Shown here: one piece after another, positions 1 through 11,021 of the stretch
Layout of the letters: each line of letters opens with the position of its first letter
Numbering within the stretch: the first letter of the stretch is position 1
Assembly: GCA_947069175.1 (NCBI GenBank)
Contig: CAMTDV010000017.1
Location: 34,543,126 to 34,607,125, forward strand
Length of the DNA: 64,000 bases
Origin: Scalesia atractyloides
Taxonomy: Eukaryota > Streptophyta > Magnoliopsida > Asterales > Asteraceae
Reading direction: 5' to 3'
Notes under the pieces: generated by a model
What the model saw: only the letters and a program-made list of their open reading frames with translations
Told to the model about the DNA's origin: nothing
Database searches by the model: none
Program-made: the position numbers and the translations under genes

Positions 1-379
1 GCCAAAGGGTAAGCTAGCACCACGCTACGTAGGACCTTTCAAGATACTCGAAAGAGTAGGTCCTGTAGCATACAAGCTTGACCTACCAGAAGAACTTAAC
101 AGAATTCACCCCACGTTCCACATATCAAACTTGAAAAAGTGCCTTGCCGACGAAAGTCTCCATATCCCTCTAGAAGATATTCATATCGATGAATCAATGC
201 ACTTTGTCGAAAGACCAGTGGAAATCATGGACTTTGGTGAGAAGCGTTTCAGGCGAAGTCGTATTCCAATTGTCAGGGTGCGTTGGGAGTCAAAACGGGG
301 ACCCGAGTTTACATGGGAACGTGAAGACTCGATGCGCGAAAAATATCCGCATCTCTTTCCAGTTGCAACCACTACTTAA
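1..379 (+). CDS. Ty3/gypsy integrase C-terminal end (partial)
   Basis: This is the tail of a Ty3/gypsy polyprotein that enters from the left edge in the frame starting at base 2 and ends at TAA 377-379. The visible protein has the GPFKILERVGPVAYKLDLPE block and the HISNLKKCLADE block. Both are typical of the integrase C-terminus of plant gypsy elements, followed by the short chromodomain-like end (RWESKRGPEFTWERED). Integrase inserts the cDNA copy into the host genome. No internal stop is seen in this piece. It is followed within 20 bases by a polypurine tract and an LTR, so it belongs to an element lying mostly to the left of the window. The same block occurs near 36490-36839 in a second copy. 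Confidence 0.93.
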   Translation, partial: PKGKLAPRYVGPFKILERVGPVAYKLDLPEELNRIHPTFHISNLKKCLADESLHIPLEDIHIDESMHFVERPVEIMDFGEKRFRRSRIPIVRVRWESKRGPEFTWEREDSMREKYPHLFPVATTT

Positions 380-398
380 ATTTCGGGACGAAGTTTCT

Positions 399-410
399 AA
401 AAGCAGGGGA
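399..410 (+). other. Polypurine tract of gypsy element
   Basis: The purine run AAAAGCAGGGGA lies directly before the LTR start TGTAACA. This is where plus-strand DNA synthesis primes in LTR elements. Its position between the pol stop and the LTR supports the LTR boundary at 414. Confidence 0.75.
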
Positions 411-639
411 TACTGTAACATCCGTGTATATCGGGTTTCGAAAACCCGCCCCAAGTTATTAATCTAAGAGTATTTATTTATGGTAGTTGAATTCTTTTTT
501 TACTTTTTTTAAGTTATAGGCATATATAAATGTTTAAGCTAATAAAATAAATAATAAATCAAATAATAAAATAACTATAATGAATAAATGATTAATAAAA
601 TTAATAAGTTAAAAAATAATAATAATAAAGTAAAAGGTG

Positions 640-720
640 GAACCGGGAGTCGAACCCGGGTTCCCCCGGGCACACACACACACGCTGCAAGCACCACTGG
701 GACACACGCACTTCTTGTGG
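640..720 (-). other. tRNA-like module, reverse orientation, in LTR
   Basis: Read on the minus strand there is a perfect pol III B-box match, GGTTCGACTCC (646-656), within the self-complementary CCGGGTTCGACTCCCGG. Upstream is an A-box-like TGTCCCAGTGG with 10 of 11 consensus positions. An (AC)n run separates the two. No convincing cloverleaf can be drawn, so this is a tRNA-derived remnant, not a tRNA gene. Confidence 0.5.
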
Positions 721-938
721 TTAAACCCGCATAACAAAATATAAGTTTACACCCACAAACCAGGCGGGAAAACCTGCAATCTACCCAGATCTCTGCACGC
801 GCCTTCCTTTTCGATTCAAATCCATCGACGTTTGAACTTGAGATATTTTAGGAAAATTGGAACTCGACCAGCTGTCATCTATACGGCAAATTGCCAATCA
901 CCGGATCTAACTTCCTAAATCAAAACCCAACCTACCTC

Positions 939-946
939 TATATATA
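939..946 (+). promoter_or_regulatory. Putative LTR TATA box
   Basis: TATATATA lies in an otherwise C-rich stretch about 525 bases into the LTR and is followed by a pyrimidine-rich leader (CTCCCTCATTC). This is the best candidate for the pol II start of the retroelement transcript. Position and composition are the only evidence. Confidence 0.5.
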
Positions 947-1257
947 CCGAATACACTCCCTCATTCTAAATCGCTCATCTCAATTCATTTACACTCGAGT
1001 TTTCCTCTGCTCAAACCCCTCTGTCCCACCGGAAACCGCAGCCTGCCGCCGGAATTGACTCGCCGGAGAACTCACCGCCGACCGGTAACCGTTCTTTACT
1101 TTCTATTTCAGTTCGTATGTTTCAGTAGCTTCAAAAGTATAGCAAGCAAGTTTAAATCGAGTTTTTAGAAATCAAGAACGTGTTCTGGATTTCAATATTA
1201 GATGAAGAAGAGGAAGTGGCTTAAGTGTTTTATGTATTTAAACCCCAAGTCTTAATC

Positions 1258-1830
1258 GGGTTAGACACACAGTCCAGTGGTGGACTGTGTGCAAACACGA
1301 CACTCCTGTCTCCGGTTCGAGTCTGGTTCATGACCATGCAACGGTTTTTATTTTGAAAAATCTTATCATTTGGCAGTATGTAAATAAATATAATATAAAA
1401 TCAAGTTTCATTGGGTTAAACACCCAGCCCAGTTGGTTGGGCTGGGTGCAAATCACACTTAAGGTCACGGGTTCGAGATCCTATTGGTACGCGGTTTAAT
1501 CGATTCTTAAAACCTTTTTAATTTACTTAAACCAGAAATGATTTAAACCGTATATAAATACAATAGAAAGCAAGAGCTTAACGGGTTAGACACCCAGCCT
1601 AATTGGTTGGGCTGGGTGCAAAATAACATCAAGGACCCAGGTTCGAGTCCGCTCTCACTCACCGGCCTGATCATTTAAAAACTTTTTTTTAAAAATTTAC
1701 CATTTTCTGAATGAACGTAAATTGTGTATAAGAATAATTAAAAACTAAATCCTAACAGGTTAGACACGTAGCTCAGTTGGAAGACCTGCGTGCACGCAAC
1801 CGCGAGGTCTCGAGTTCGAACCCGGTCACA
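1258..1830 (+). repeat. Tandem array of four tRNA-like hairpin modules
   Basis: Four units start with GGTTAGAC or GGTTAAAC at 1258, 1413, 1583 and 1757 (spacings 155, 170 and 174). Each has an A-box-like segment (CAGTCCAGTGG, CAGCCCAGTTGG, CAGCCTAATTGG, TAGCTCAGTTGG) and, 32-44 bases on, a B-box-like segment (GGTTCGAGTCT, GGTTCGAGATC, GGTTCGAGTCC, AGTTCGAACCC). Around the A-box lies a long hairpin: 11 bp perfect at 1266-1291, 11 bp perfect at 1421-1448, and 11 bp with one G-T pair at 1591-1618. The fourth (about 1765-1792) is imperfect. None has recognisable acceptor arms, so they are not normal tRNA genes. They lie downstream of the TATA-like box, so the element's RNA should carry them. Confidence 0.75.
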
Positions 1831-2868
1831 CGCAATCCAATCCCACAAAAACCGGTCAGATCAACCTGTCAGATCTGACAGTTTTTATATTTTTTTATTT
1901 TTTTATTTAATTATTTTTATTTTTATTTTTTTTATTTTTTTCTCTCTTTATTTTATTCATTCATTTAAAAAAATACTTTTTAATCCATTAGTTACATTTC
2001 TTATATTCTTATATTTTAAGAGTTTAATATACAAAAATATAAAGTTATAAATAACCTAATAAAAAGTATTAAGTCCAAATATTAATTTGTCTATATTGTA
2101 ACGTATTTATTATCTTAGGTTAGTATTCGTTGTTGGATCCAATCGTTACCTCGTGCGCACTCATCCTCAATCAAGAATACGCATCCACGGTGAGTGAATC
2201 TCTACAAATTTCCCGTTTTAATCACGTTTTGTGGTGTAACATGTGTCGTACCATTTCTTAATTTTATTTAACACTTGTGCTAATATCATTTCGTGATCAA
2301 GTGTGTATTGTTTGTTATGTGATTATTATGTGGATACGTTTTTTTTAGTGCAATCATTTCATTAGGCCCATCAGCTCCTCGTGGGATATGGATTGAGCAT
2401 CAGGTGCCTCATTAGATCGGCTCCGTTTGATTAAGCCTTGATCTCTCATACATCATCCCTTATGTCATATGCTCATACAATGTGGTTTGTGATTTGTTAC
2501 ATTTATACATTTGCTCGCATGTGATTTATGCACAATTTTATATAAACAACAGTAATATTTATATACTTAATTGTTTTATCAAGGTTCACTCGCCAACTTT
2601 TGTTGACCCAAATTTTCTCTATTTTACGCATGATACAGGTGATCAAGTTGAGAAAGAAACACCTAGGATGGCCTTAGAAGAATAATCGAGTTATTTAGTT
2701 GGAACAATCTGTTGGTTTATTGTTTGTATTTGCTTAAATTTTGTGTTGGATATTCAAGGTTAATTTGGAATTAATAAATATGAAACTTATTAGTAAATAT
2801 CATGAACTTTGGTGATAACCCAATCATGCCCCGACTTTTATTCCCCTACGGGTCAGGGTGTGACAGAT

Positions 2869-2880
2869 TGGTATCAGAGC
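2869..2880 (+). other. Primer binding site (initiator tRNA-Met)
   Basis: TGGTATCAGAGC starts three bases after the LTR end. It is complementary to the 3' end of plant initiator tRNA-Met, the usual primer of Ty3/gypsy reverse transcription. The reverse complement of the same site is at 11007-11018. Confidence 0.9.
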
Positions 2881-3683
2881 TTGTGACTATAGGGATATAG
2901 GATAGGTTATTAGACCCTTAGAGCCTATACTATAGTTGATTAGATTTTAATTGTCTATGTGTTTCATGCAAAATTCATGATGTTGATATGTTTCATGTTT
3001 ATATTCACACACAATATTATGCAAGCACTCTCACAAGTACATGTTAATATGCAATGCTCATCATAGATCATACCCTCATATCATATTATATCTATGAAAG
3101 CACACACCTCACGATTTCACAATTTCCGTTATTTCTTTTCAAAGATTTTTGCAATGTTTTCATATTTTTCAAATCACATCAAAGTGAGTTTTCACGAAGG
3201 GCATGTAGTAACTGAAAGGGTACGAGTAGCGGTAGTCGGAACGTCCTGTCTAGGCTTGGCATTCGTATAAATCCAAAATAAAGTACCAGTTTGCCTACCT
3301 GGGGACTAACGATGAGAGTACGAAGGACCTATTAGGCCAAAGCATGCTATACCAAACGTCGTGTGATCTAACCCCACTTTGAGTTGTCATTGTGCCTACA
3401 CCTGGACACCCTCTAACCATACATCTCGCACTTATGTTTTACGATTTTCATTCGGGTGATGCGAGTGTTAACCAGCCGACCCCAATGTGAACCCTACCAA
3501 GCCCAATAGTTATGGGGGCCCACATGACTATACAGGACATTTGGAGGCCCAAACATGAGCAAACCCAAGACATCCTATGGATGTAGTTAAGTTCTTTTCA
3601 GTTATGTTGTTTTCATTCTTTTTACGACACATGACACCTAGAAGATTCTCGAACTCACCATCTCCCTGCATATATTCCTGTAG
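2881..3683 (+). other. Gypsy 5' leader, non-coding
   Basis: This stretch runs from the primer site to the gag start. It holds no convincing gene. Parts of it (around 3200-3350, with the words CTATTAGGCCAAAGCATG and GTAGTAACTGAAAGGGTA) recur in reverse at about 10390-10470 in the minus-strand non-coding element. The two element families therefore share leader sequence. Confidence 0.6.
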
Positions 3684-5452
3684 ATGTCTGCTAGACAATT
3701 ACGAGGAGGTAGAAGGTCAGGAAAATCGAGCGAACGTTTGGCCACGCAAATTGCTCAACAAATGGCCGCAGTACTTCCTGACATCGTGCTACAAGTGCAA
3801 CAAGCTCTCGCCGCTAATCCCATTAACCCTCCCAACCAAGAAGACCAAAGCGTCGCCAACCCTCCTCCAAAAACCACTAAATGCACCTACAAACACTTCA
3901 AGTCCTGCGATCCCCCAAAATACAAAGGGACTGAAGGTGTCACTGCTCTCCTCCATTGGTTTGAGGAGATGGAAAACACCTTTCTCAATTGCGACTGTCC
4001 TGAGGACCGTAAGGTACGTTATGCGACTCGAAGATTGTTTGGGGTAGCCCTTACCTGGTGGAACACGGAAAAAGGTAAGCGAGGTGTAGATGATGCCATG
4101 GCTTTATCATGGGAAGAATTAAGAGAGATCATGACAAGACGTTTCTGCACTAGAAGCGAGATCAAGAAGCTTGAAGATGAATTCTATGCTCTAAAGCAAA
4201 AAGAAGGGGATCACACCTCCTACAACAAGAGCTTTCTTAAGTTGAACCAAATGGTTCCCAATCTATTCACCCCATTATACCGCTTAATTGAACACTACAT
4301 TCGAGGCCTCCCCTCGAAAATCCAAGATTCGGTTTTAAGCACTTCGCCTGCACACTCGAAGCCGCAATGGAGTTAGCTACGAAACTCACGGAAAATCGCA
4401 ATCAAAATGGCAATTTTAAAGATGAGAAGAAAAAAACACCCATTGAGACCCCAATTCCAAACCACTCAGGTTCATCCTCGAAGTTTGCTGGTAAGAGGAA
4501 GCGAAATGGCAAGAACTTTGTTGTCACCCAAACCAACCCTCCCATCACTGCTCCTCCAATCACCCAAGTTGCCCCTCCAGCCGCACCATTCAAAAGGCCG
4601 TACACTGGCCCACACCCAAAGTGTAACTGTTTCCAATAGCATCACCCTCCTGAAAACCCTTGCCAACATTGCACAAGTTGTGGCCGTGCGGGTCACACTA
4701 TCCAAACCTGCCGTACCCTTCAGCGATCAAACCGCAGTCAACCTCCAACCCAAACCTAAAATCAAATGGTGGGCCAAGCCCAACAACCCCTACTTCTACC
4801 ACCAGCACAACTCACAGCCCAACCTTACTACCAACCATTTACCCCATGATGCAATCCATACGAGCCTTTTTTAATTGTGGGGACCCAAACCACTTCAGGA
4901 ATACTTGCCCACGCTTGGTGAACATCATCCATGCCCAAGCTCAATCAAACCCAGTAAACCAAGCTAACCAAGCTCTTCCACCTGCTAGAGGAAGAGCTTT
5001 CAATATCAACGCTAACCAAGCCAGGGCTGACAACAATGTGGTCAACGGTACGTTTCTCGTAAATGGTAGTTATACATCCCTATTATTCGATACTGGTGCG
5101 GATAAGAGCTTTGTTTCTTTAGAATTCGAATCTATTCTCGACCTACCTCGTGATAATCTCGTTGAATCTCTGACGGTGGAAGTTGCTAATGGAAAACCCA
5201 TTTCATTAAATTCTATTATACGCGATTGTACTCTCACCCTAAATGCTCACGATTTTTCGATTGATTTCATTCCTATGAAATTGGGAAGTTTCGATGTTAT
5301 CATCGGTATGGACTGGCTCAGCCAGCATCACGCTGAAGTGGTGTGCCATGAAAAGTTCATTCGTATTCCTCTCGCCGACGGTCAGACACTACGTATCTTT
5401 GGGGAAACTCCTTCGAAAGGGCTCAAATTGATGTCCTGCCTCCAAGCCCAAT
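3684..5452 (+). pseudogene. Gypsy gag-protease, truncated and frameshifted
   Basis: The first reading frame (from ATG 3684) gives about 225 residues of a plant gypsy Gag (YKHFKSCDPPKYKGTEG, then ALTWWNTEKGKR and WEELREIMTRRF). The frame slips near 4365 and continues as a basic, proline-rich linker to a TAG at 4637-4639. After that stop come a CCHC zinc knuckle (CTSCGRAGHTIQTC), a further in-frame stop, and a second knuckle whose first cysteine is now Phe (AFFNCGDPNHFRNTC). A retropepsin-like protease follows with its catalytic LLFDTGADKSF and IIGMDWLSQHHAEV. Coding stops at about 5452, before any reverse transcriptase, where it joins the 3' end of an LTR. An intact element would continue for several kb with RT, RNase H and integrase, so this copy cannot move on its own. 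Confidence 0.88.
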
Positions 5453-5608
5453 TGTTGGTTTGTTGTTTGTATTTGCTTAAATTTTGTGTTGGATATTCAA
5501 GGTTAATTTGGAATTAATAAATATGAAACTTATTAGTAAATATCATGAGCTTTGGTGATAACCCAATCATGCCCCGACTTTTATTCCGCTGCGGGTCAGG
5601 GTGTGACA
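5453..5608 (+). repeat. Truncated 3' LTR (last 156 bp)
   Basis: This matches 2710-2865 with only a few substitutions, for example ATTCCGCTGCGGG for ATTCCCCTACGGG, and ends in the same GGGTGTGACA. The junction with the protease coding region shares the word TTGGTTTGTTG-like. That fits a deletion by illegitimate recombination which removed pol and most of the 3' LTR. Confidence 0.85.
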
Positions 5609-6493
5609 TTACTCAGATCTAGTATATATCTGAGTGTAAAACAGAAGTTTTGCATAAAAAGATGAAGATTTTCGTAAACAGAAGAGATTTGATGAAAACA
5701 AAGAAAAAGCCTTGTGCAAAATCGTTGTAAAACCTTGTTGAACATCATTGTTGTTGAAATCGGGTTGAATCTTACTTAGAAAACAAAGGGTTTCGGGTTT
5801 TGAGAGCTCTGGGCGAAGTTGCAGCAAGTTCAAATGAGAGAATGGGGCTGAGTATTTATAGGTGAAGACAAAAGGTGAGCTGGTGGAGTCAAGTTCGATC
5901 GAACCTGCTAGATGTTGAAGATATTCATGTCAAGTTCAGCCGAACTTGCGGATCCTGTGAGGGATCCAGGCAAGTTCGAGCGAACTTGTAGGATATGGAG
6001 GTTACCCCAAGTTCGGCCGAACTTGACCCAAATATTGGGTTTTCTTTGTTTATTTCGCGTTAAGAGTTCGTTTGGCGATTCGGTTCATATTAGATAGTTA
6101 TATTAAGCGTTATAAGTGATGTAATAGTGCAATTTAGCGATTCGAATAAACGAAAGTGATGTGATAGCGAGTGTAATCATAATCATAAACAAACATAACA
6201 CATAAATAACATAAAACCATATAATTAACTTAATTTGCGATGCGATGCGATAAGCGATGCGATGGCACAAGTGTTCATTTAAACAATGACACACTTGGCT
6301 CGTATGATAGCATAGTTAGTTGTAATTGCGATTAGGTTAGCGATGCGTTTAATAAGCGATTAGATGTGATATAATTGAAATAAAACATATTTAATTTAAC
6401 ATAAGTTTCTTATAAACCGGATCTCGAGATTTACAAAGGATAGATACAACAATATTAAAAGAAAAAGATAACAACGAAATTCGGAGTTGTTAC
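5609..6493 (-). repeat. LTR fragment of another family, with palindrome array
   Basis: On the minus strand this begins TGTAACAACTCC and resembles the start of the solo LTR at 40075-42199 (TGTAACAACCCG). Both are rich in GCGTTTAGCGAT-like words and have the same order of parts. Only the 5' part of the LTR is present. It contains a TATA box (minus TATAAATA, 5853-5860). Four copies of an 18-bp palindrome, CAAGTTCGNNCGAACTTG, lie at 5890, 5931, 5971 and 6008. No gene is seen. Confidence 0.65.
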
Positions 6494-6877
6494 ATTTTGG
6501 ACCATTTTAGGGTGTGTATAGGCATGTTTTCAAGCATAGATTCTTACGTACAAGTAATGTAAGTATAAATAATGTGTTGAAGGTGTTTATAAGTATAAAA
6601 TGTTGTGTAATAAGTGTTGGATATGAAATTTGTCGATTAAAAATAAGCACGACATGTAGGTGTGTTAAAATCGGTTAGGTCCACGTACTATCGCATAGTT
6701 TCGAATTAGGGTTCCACATGTGCAATTACAAGTATAGTTTGGACATAGCATGTATAAATTTAACATAATTTGTATAAAACATGAGTTTCATTATGATCGG
6801 TGTCTCGGATTACAAGTTGAAATGATGCAAGTACAAGGTTTCCGAAAATGGAAAGATTGAAAAAGCAGGGCGTTACA
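6494..6877 (-). repeat. Truncated 3' LTR of minus-strand element
   Basis: This aligns without net gaps to 13045-13428, with roughly a dozen differences in 384 bases. It ends GCGTTACA at 6877, immediately next to a polypurine tract on the minus strand (complement of TCTCCCCTCCTTTAGG, 6879-6894). It is the 5' part of the 3' LTR; the rest is lost at the junction near 6494. Confidence 0.85.
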
Positions 6878-8049
6878 GTCTCCCCTCCTTTAGGAAATTT
6901 CGTCCTGAAATTTATTCAAGAGGAAGACCTTGGAGAAAAGCATTTTTGCTAGAAGAATGATTGTCTAAAATCGAGACTGGGAAGTTTGAAATGTGTTGAA
7001 AAGTATGAAGTTTCGAGAAACGAAAAGATGGGTTTGTAAAAAGAGGTTGTTTGACTAACATGATTTGAGGCTTTAAATATAAGTAAAATGTGCATGTATG
7101 TGCATAGACGAGTGGTTTAAACAAGTGTGAATAGTTCCAAGGAAAAGGTATTTTAAAATATGTTATCTAAGCAGAAAAGCTTTTGTAAGAAACAGTATTC
7201 ATTTGATGAAAAGTGTGGTTGCTAAGAAAGTTTTATTGGTGTTGAAGGGCATTGATGATCCTTGGTTTTTGTAGAATAGTTTACGGCGGAAAACGAGAAT
7301 GTTAGGTATTTTTAAATAAAACAGTTTACGAGGTAGCGACCAACTAAGTGTGTTCACGTCTAAACAAGGATGGGAAATAGTTTTAAAGCAAGAAAGTATT
7401 TTAGGCCTCATATGTTTTAAATCGGTTGTTTGCAAACGAGGTTGTATAAAAGACGAGGATAACATGGAATAATGGAGGAATAAAAGTGAACGTTTGCTCT
7501 AATAAGAGAATACGAGTATAAGAATAGCACGTGTATTTGAACAAATGAAAACGTTGCGTTGGAGATGAAGTCTCGTCGTGGATAATTGGGTATCGCGCTT
7601 AGCAATGTGTTTGTGAGTTGTTAAGGTTTGCAAATTAGGTCTTACTATGGTCTGTAAAACACCGAATTTCTCATGGCACGTTTTACGAAAGTTTGGAAAT
7701 ATGGTGAAAACACTTATATATAGGAAGTACCAACAGCGTATCCACCATGTTTTGACCATGTTGCGACCGTTTCGTTATTCGATGCAATGTTACGTTACGT
7801 GTCTCACCATACGCGGTAGTACACTCTATGGTTCTCATGCGCTTATCACTATAATTTCGTGTGCACCCGTGATTATACCGATCGTCGCATTATCTGCATA
7901 GCTTGTATTACCGGCGTATGAATTAAGGTATACGTAAATTCTGAAAATAGGTTTGCGTGCTTGTAAGAATGTAGTATATAAGCATATTTTCGTTCAAATA
8001 AGCATGAGACCCACGTAAGCGAATCCCTCGGGTTTCTCTCGCGTACAGG

Positions 8050-9010
8050 TGCGAGTGTATAGATTTTGAGTATGAATAAGAGCATGAGCATAGTATAAGT
8101 GTAATATGAACACGCATGTGAATATAAACATAAAACGTATGAATAAGAGTACGAGTATTAATATGAGCATAAACCACATGAGTATGAGCATAAATATGAA
8201 TATAGTCAAAAAATGTATGAATGTGAGTATAAATATAAGTACAAGGGTAAGCATAAAGCGTATTGCGTGAGTATGTGTATGAGTATAAGTATAAGTATAA
8301 ACATCAAACCTATCGTTGTAATCCTGAGTATATATACGAGTATTATAAAAGGTGTGAGTATGAGTATAAGTATAAACGTAAAATGTGTAAGCATGAGTAC
8401 GAGTATAAATACAAGTATAAACTTAAATGTGTAAATATGCATATAAGTATAAACGTGAAATGCATGAGCATGAGTGTGAATATGAATAGGAGTATATTAA
8501 TAACGGTATGAGCGTAAATATAAGTGTAAACGTAAATCGCATGAGTATAAATATGAACATGAACATAAGTGTATAAGTATGGATAAGATGCGTGAGTATG
8601 AACATAAGTGTAAACATAAATGTATAAGTATGAATAAAATGTATGAGTATGAAAATAAGTGAAAGCATAATCTCTATAAATATGAATACAAGTATAATGC
8701 ATGAATATCAACATGAATATAAGTGTAAACATATATGTACAACGCTAAATGTAAGTATAAACGTGTAATGTATGAATATGGATATGAATATGAATATAAG
8801 TATAAACGTAATGTATAAGTGTGAATATAATTATAAACATGTAATTTATGAATATGAATATAAATTTGAATACAAGTATAACGTAAATGTATAATTGTGA
8901 ATATCAGTTTAATGTAAAATGTATGAATATGAATATGAATATGAACATAAATGTGTAAGTATGAATTTAAGTGTAGACATAAGATGTATAAGTACGGATA
9001 TGAATATGAG
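8050..9010. repeat. Degenerate minisatellite inside LARD
   Basis: About 1 kb is built from diverged repeats of words such as GTATGAGTATAAGTATAAAC and GTAAAATGTATGAATATG, with an approximate period of 25-30 bases. Units vary by substitution and small indels. The long open frames here on both strands come from the purine bias of the repeat and are not genes. Confidence 0.85.
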
Positions 9011-11006
9011 TGTAAGAAATAATGATTTTGTATATGGTATTAATCGAAATGTACGAATTTAAGCACATAAAAGGTCAGGGAGTTTTGAGTATGAAAGAAA
9101 GGAAAACGTGAGATGTGCGTGTGATTGTCGCGTTATTTTGACTAAAATATGTAAGATGATTTGCATGTGTAGTTTTTTGAGCAAAACATGGACTTTATTG
9201 AATCAAAATAGGTTGAGTTGTCATGGAATGTAGAATTTAGTTTGTGAATGTAAAGAGAGTATAAACATCTATTGGTTTGGTGTGTTGTACTTTGTGAAAG
9301 AATGGATTCGCTACTCTTGTTTTAAAAGAATTTACATAAGTTGAAAATTGTCGGTTCCTATAAAGTTTCCTTGCCCACGTGTTTTTTAGTTCAATTGGCG
9401 TATTGAGTGATGTTTGAGAAGGTTCCAGAAGTTAGTAAGTTTGCATCATTTTAAATGCCCTTGTATTAAAGGAGAATTTCGAGGTTTAGTGGTTCTTGTG
9501 AAAATATCGATCCTTGGAAAAGAATCTTGGTATATGAACTTAGTGATTGTTGAAAAGTGTTTTTAATAAAATATTTTATTAATTTTGTATAGGGTTTTAG
9601 TGAACGATCGAACAATAATTGTAATATTTTGTAAGTGTGTACGGAAAGTTGGTTTGGTTCCCAGTTGAAAGTAAAAATCTTTAGTATAGAGACGAGCGTG
9701 TTTTAATAATTACGTTGAATACGAAAATTTTTGTGGGCAATGGATTTATTAGACCGACTAAGTTGATGAGTAGCATTCCATCAAGCTTTTGAAAATTGGG
9801 ACAAAACATTTTATGTGGTGACTAAGTATTTCGCGTATATGATTTATATGAAACAGATTACGGGATAAGAAATACATTTGTAAAAATAGTATTTTTTTTT
9901 TTTTTGAAATTCGCTTAAGTAGGGATTTTGACAACATGATAAAAGATTTAGGCATGCTAATTGAACGTGTGGTTTGTAAAGTTTCCAAGAAGAAGGGTTG
10001 GTAACGATCACCTAAATATGAGAATCACCCCTAACCCGTTGGCGAGGTCGTTTTAAGGAAGGAAAGAAGCAGAGTTAATCGTCAAGGTAAAGAGACGCTT
10101 CTATCTTGACAACGGGTCTCCATTTTGAGGTTTCGAGAAATATAAGTCTAGTAGGTGACGTTTTGAAATCATGCATGTAAATACGTATAGGTGTATGAAA
10201 AAGTTCAATATGACTTGTGTGGAAAATCTAAAAATAATTTGAAATTCAAAAAGAAGAGGTAACAAGTATCTAAAAAAATCACATATAAATTGAAATAGTA
10301 TAAAAGAGAGGCTCATAAAACATTGGAATGTTTCGGGTAGAGAAACGTTTGACTATTCCAAAGTGAATCGATGATCCTTTCGAGTTAGGAAGACATGCTT
10401 TGGCCTAATAGGTAAAATACTCTCGTCGAGAAGCGATTTACGGTATTTTACCCTTCCAGTTACTACATGTCCCTAATCAATTAGAAAATCGAGACTTTGG
10501 CGAGATCGAAAATCCAAGAATGGGTCTTAATCGACATGGTGCGGGTTTCACCCTAACTTGGCGATTTCGTACCCTAAGGGTGATTGGTACTCGTCGAGTC
10601 AAAATTAATTTCAACACTTTGACGAGGATCGACTAGAGTTTGAGTTGGAAATTTTACCATTAAGATGTGGATTTCACTCCTAACTTAACGGCGTAATTTT
10701 GTGCAAAATAAAGAGTAAGTGGAATGAGAGTCGTTTACCAATTGTGGGTATCACGCCTATTTTGGTGAAGTCGTCTTGTTTGTGTAATGCGAGTGTTTCC
10801 GAGTTTAGTATAATCAAGTAAAATGCATTAGGAAGGCGTAAGTTTGGAAATAATATAACAAGTATGAACACGTAAAGCATTTCATGAATTTAACACATAA
10901 TAGACGTTTCAAGAAATTAGCATGTGAATTAAGTAAGGTAAAGTATGGTGATTAACTATAGACTAGGTCAAAAGCATGGCAATTTTCCTAATTCCCTATA
11001 GTTATG

Positions 11007-11018
11007 GCTCTGATACCA
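11007..11018 (-). other. Primer binding site of LARD (reverse)
   Basis: GCTCTGATACCA is the reverse complement of the initiator tRNA-Met primer site TGGTATCAGAGC. It sits three bases from the LTR end at 11022, the same spacing as at 2866-2868. Confidence 0.9.
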
Positions 11019-11021
11019 ATC

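Larger units (their letters stand above)
414..2865 (+). repeat. Gypsy LTR (2.45 kb), shared by two element copies
   Basis: The LTR starts TGTAACATCC right after the polypurine tract and ends GGGTGTGACA three bases before an initiator-tRNA-Met primer site. It is therefore both the 3' LTR of the element entering from the left and the 5' LTR of the element to the right. A near-identical copy of its last 156 bases recurs at 5453-5608. Inside it are a TATA-like stretch near 939-946, a minus-strand tRNA-like module at 640-720, four tandem tRNA-like modules at 1258-1830, and AT-rich DNA at 1860-2120 with no gene. Confidence 0.88.

Noticed and set aside
1757..1830. Functional tRNA gene with TAGCTCAGTTGG and GTTCGAACC
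   Set aside because: No acceptor stem or anticodon arm pairs properly, and it is one of four related modules in an LTR.
5890..6025. Evenly spaced palindromes resembling a small CRISPR array
   Set aside because: The DNA is plant nuclear and the copies lie in an LTR upstream of a TATA box. Only four copies exist, and spacers are similar non-unique LTR sequence.
7994..8732. Long minus-strand open frames rich in Leu, Ile, Phe and Tyr, resembling membrane proteins
   Set aside because: They coincide with the TATGAGTATAAG-type minisatellite and repeat the same words; plus-strand frames through the same DNA are equally open. This is repeat bias, not coding.
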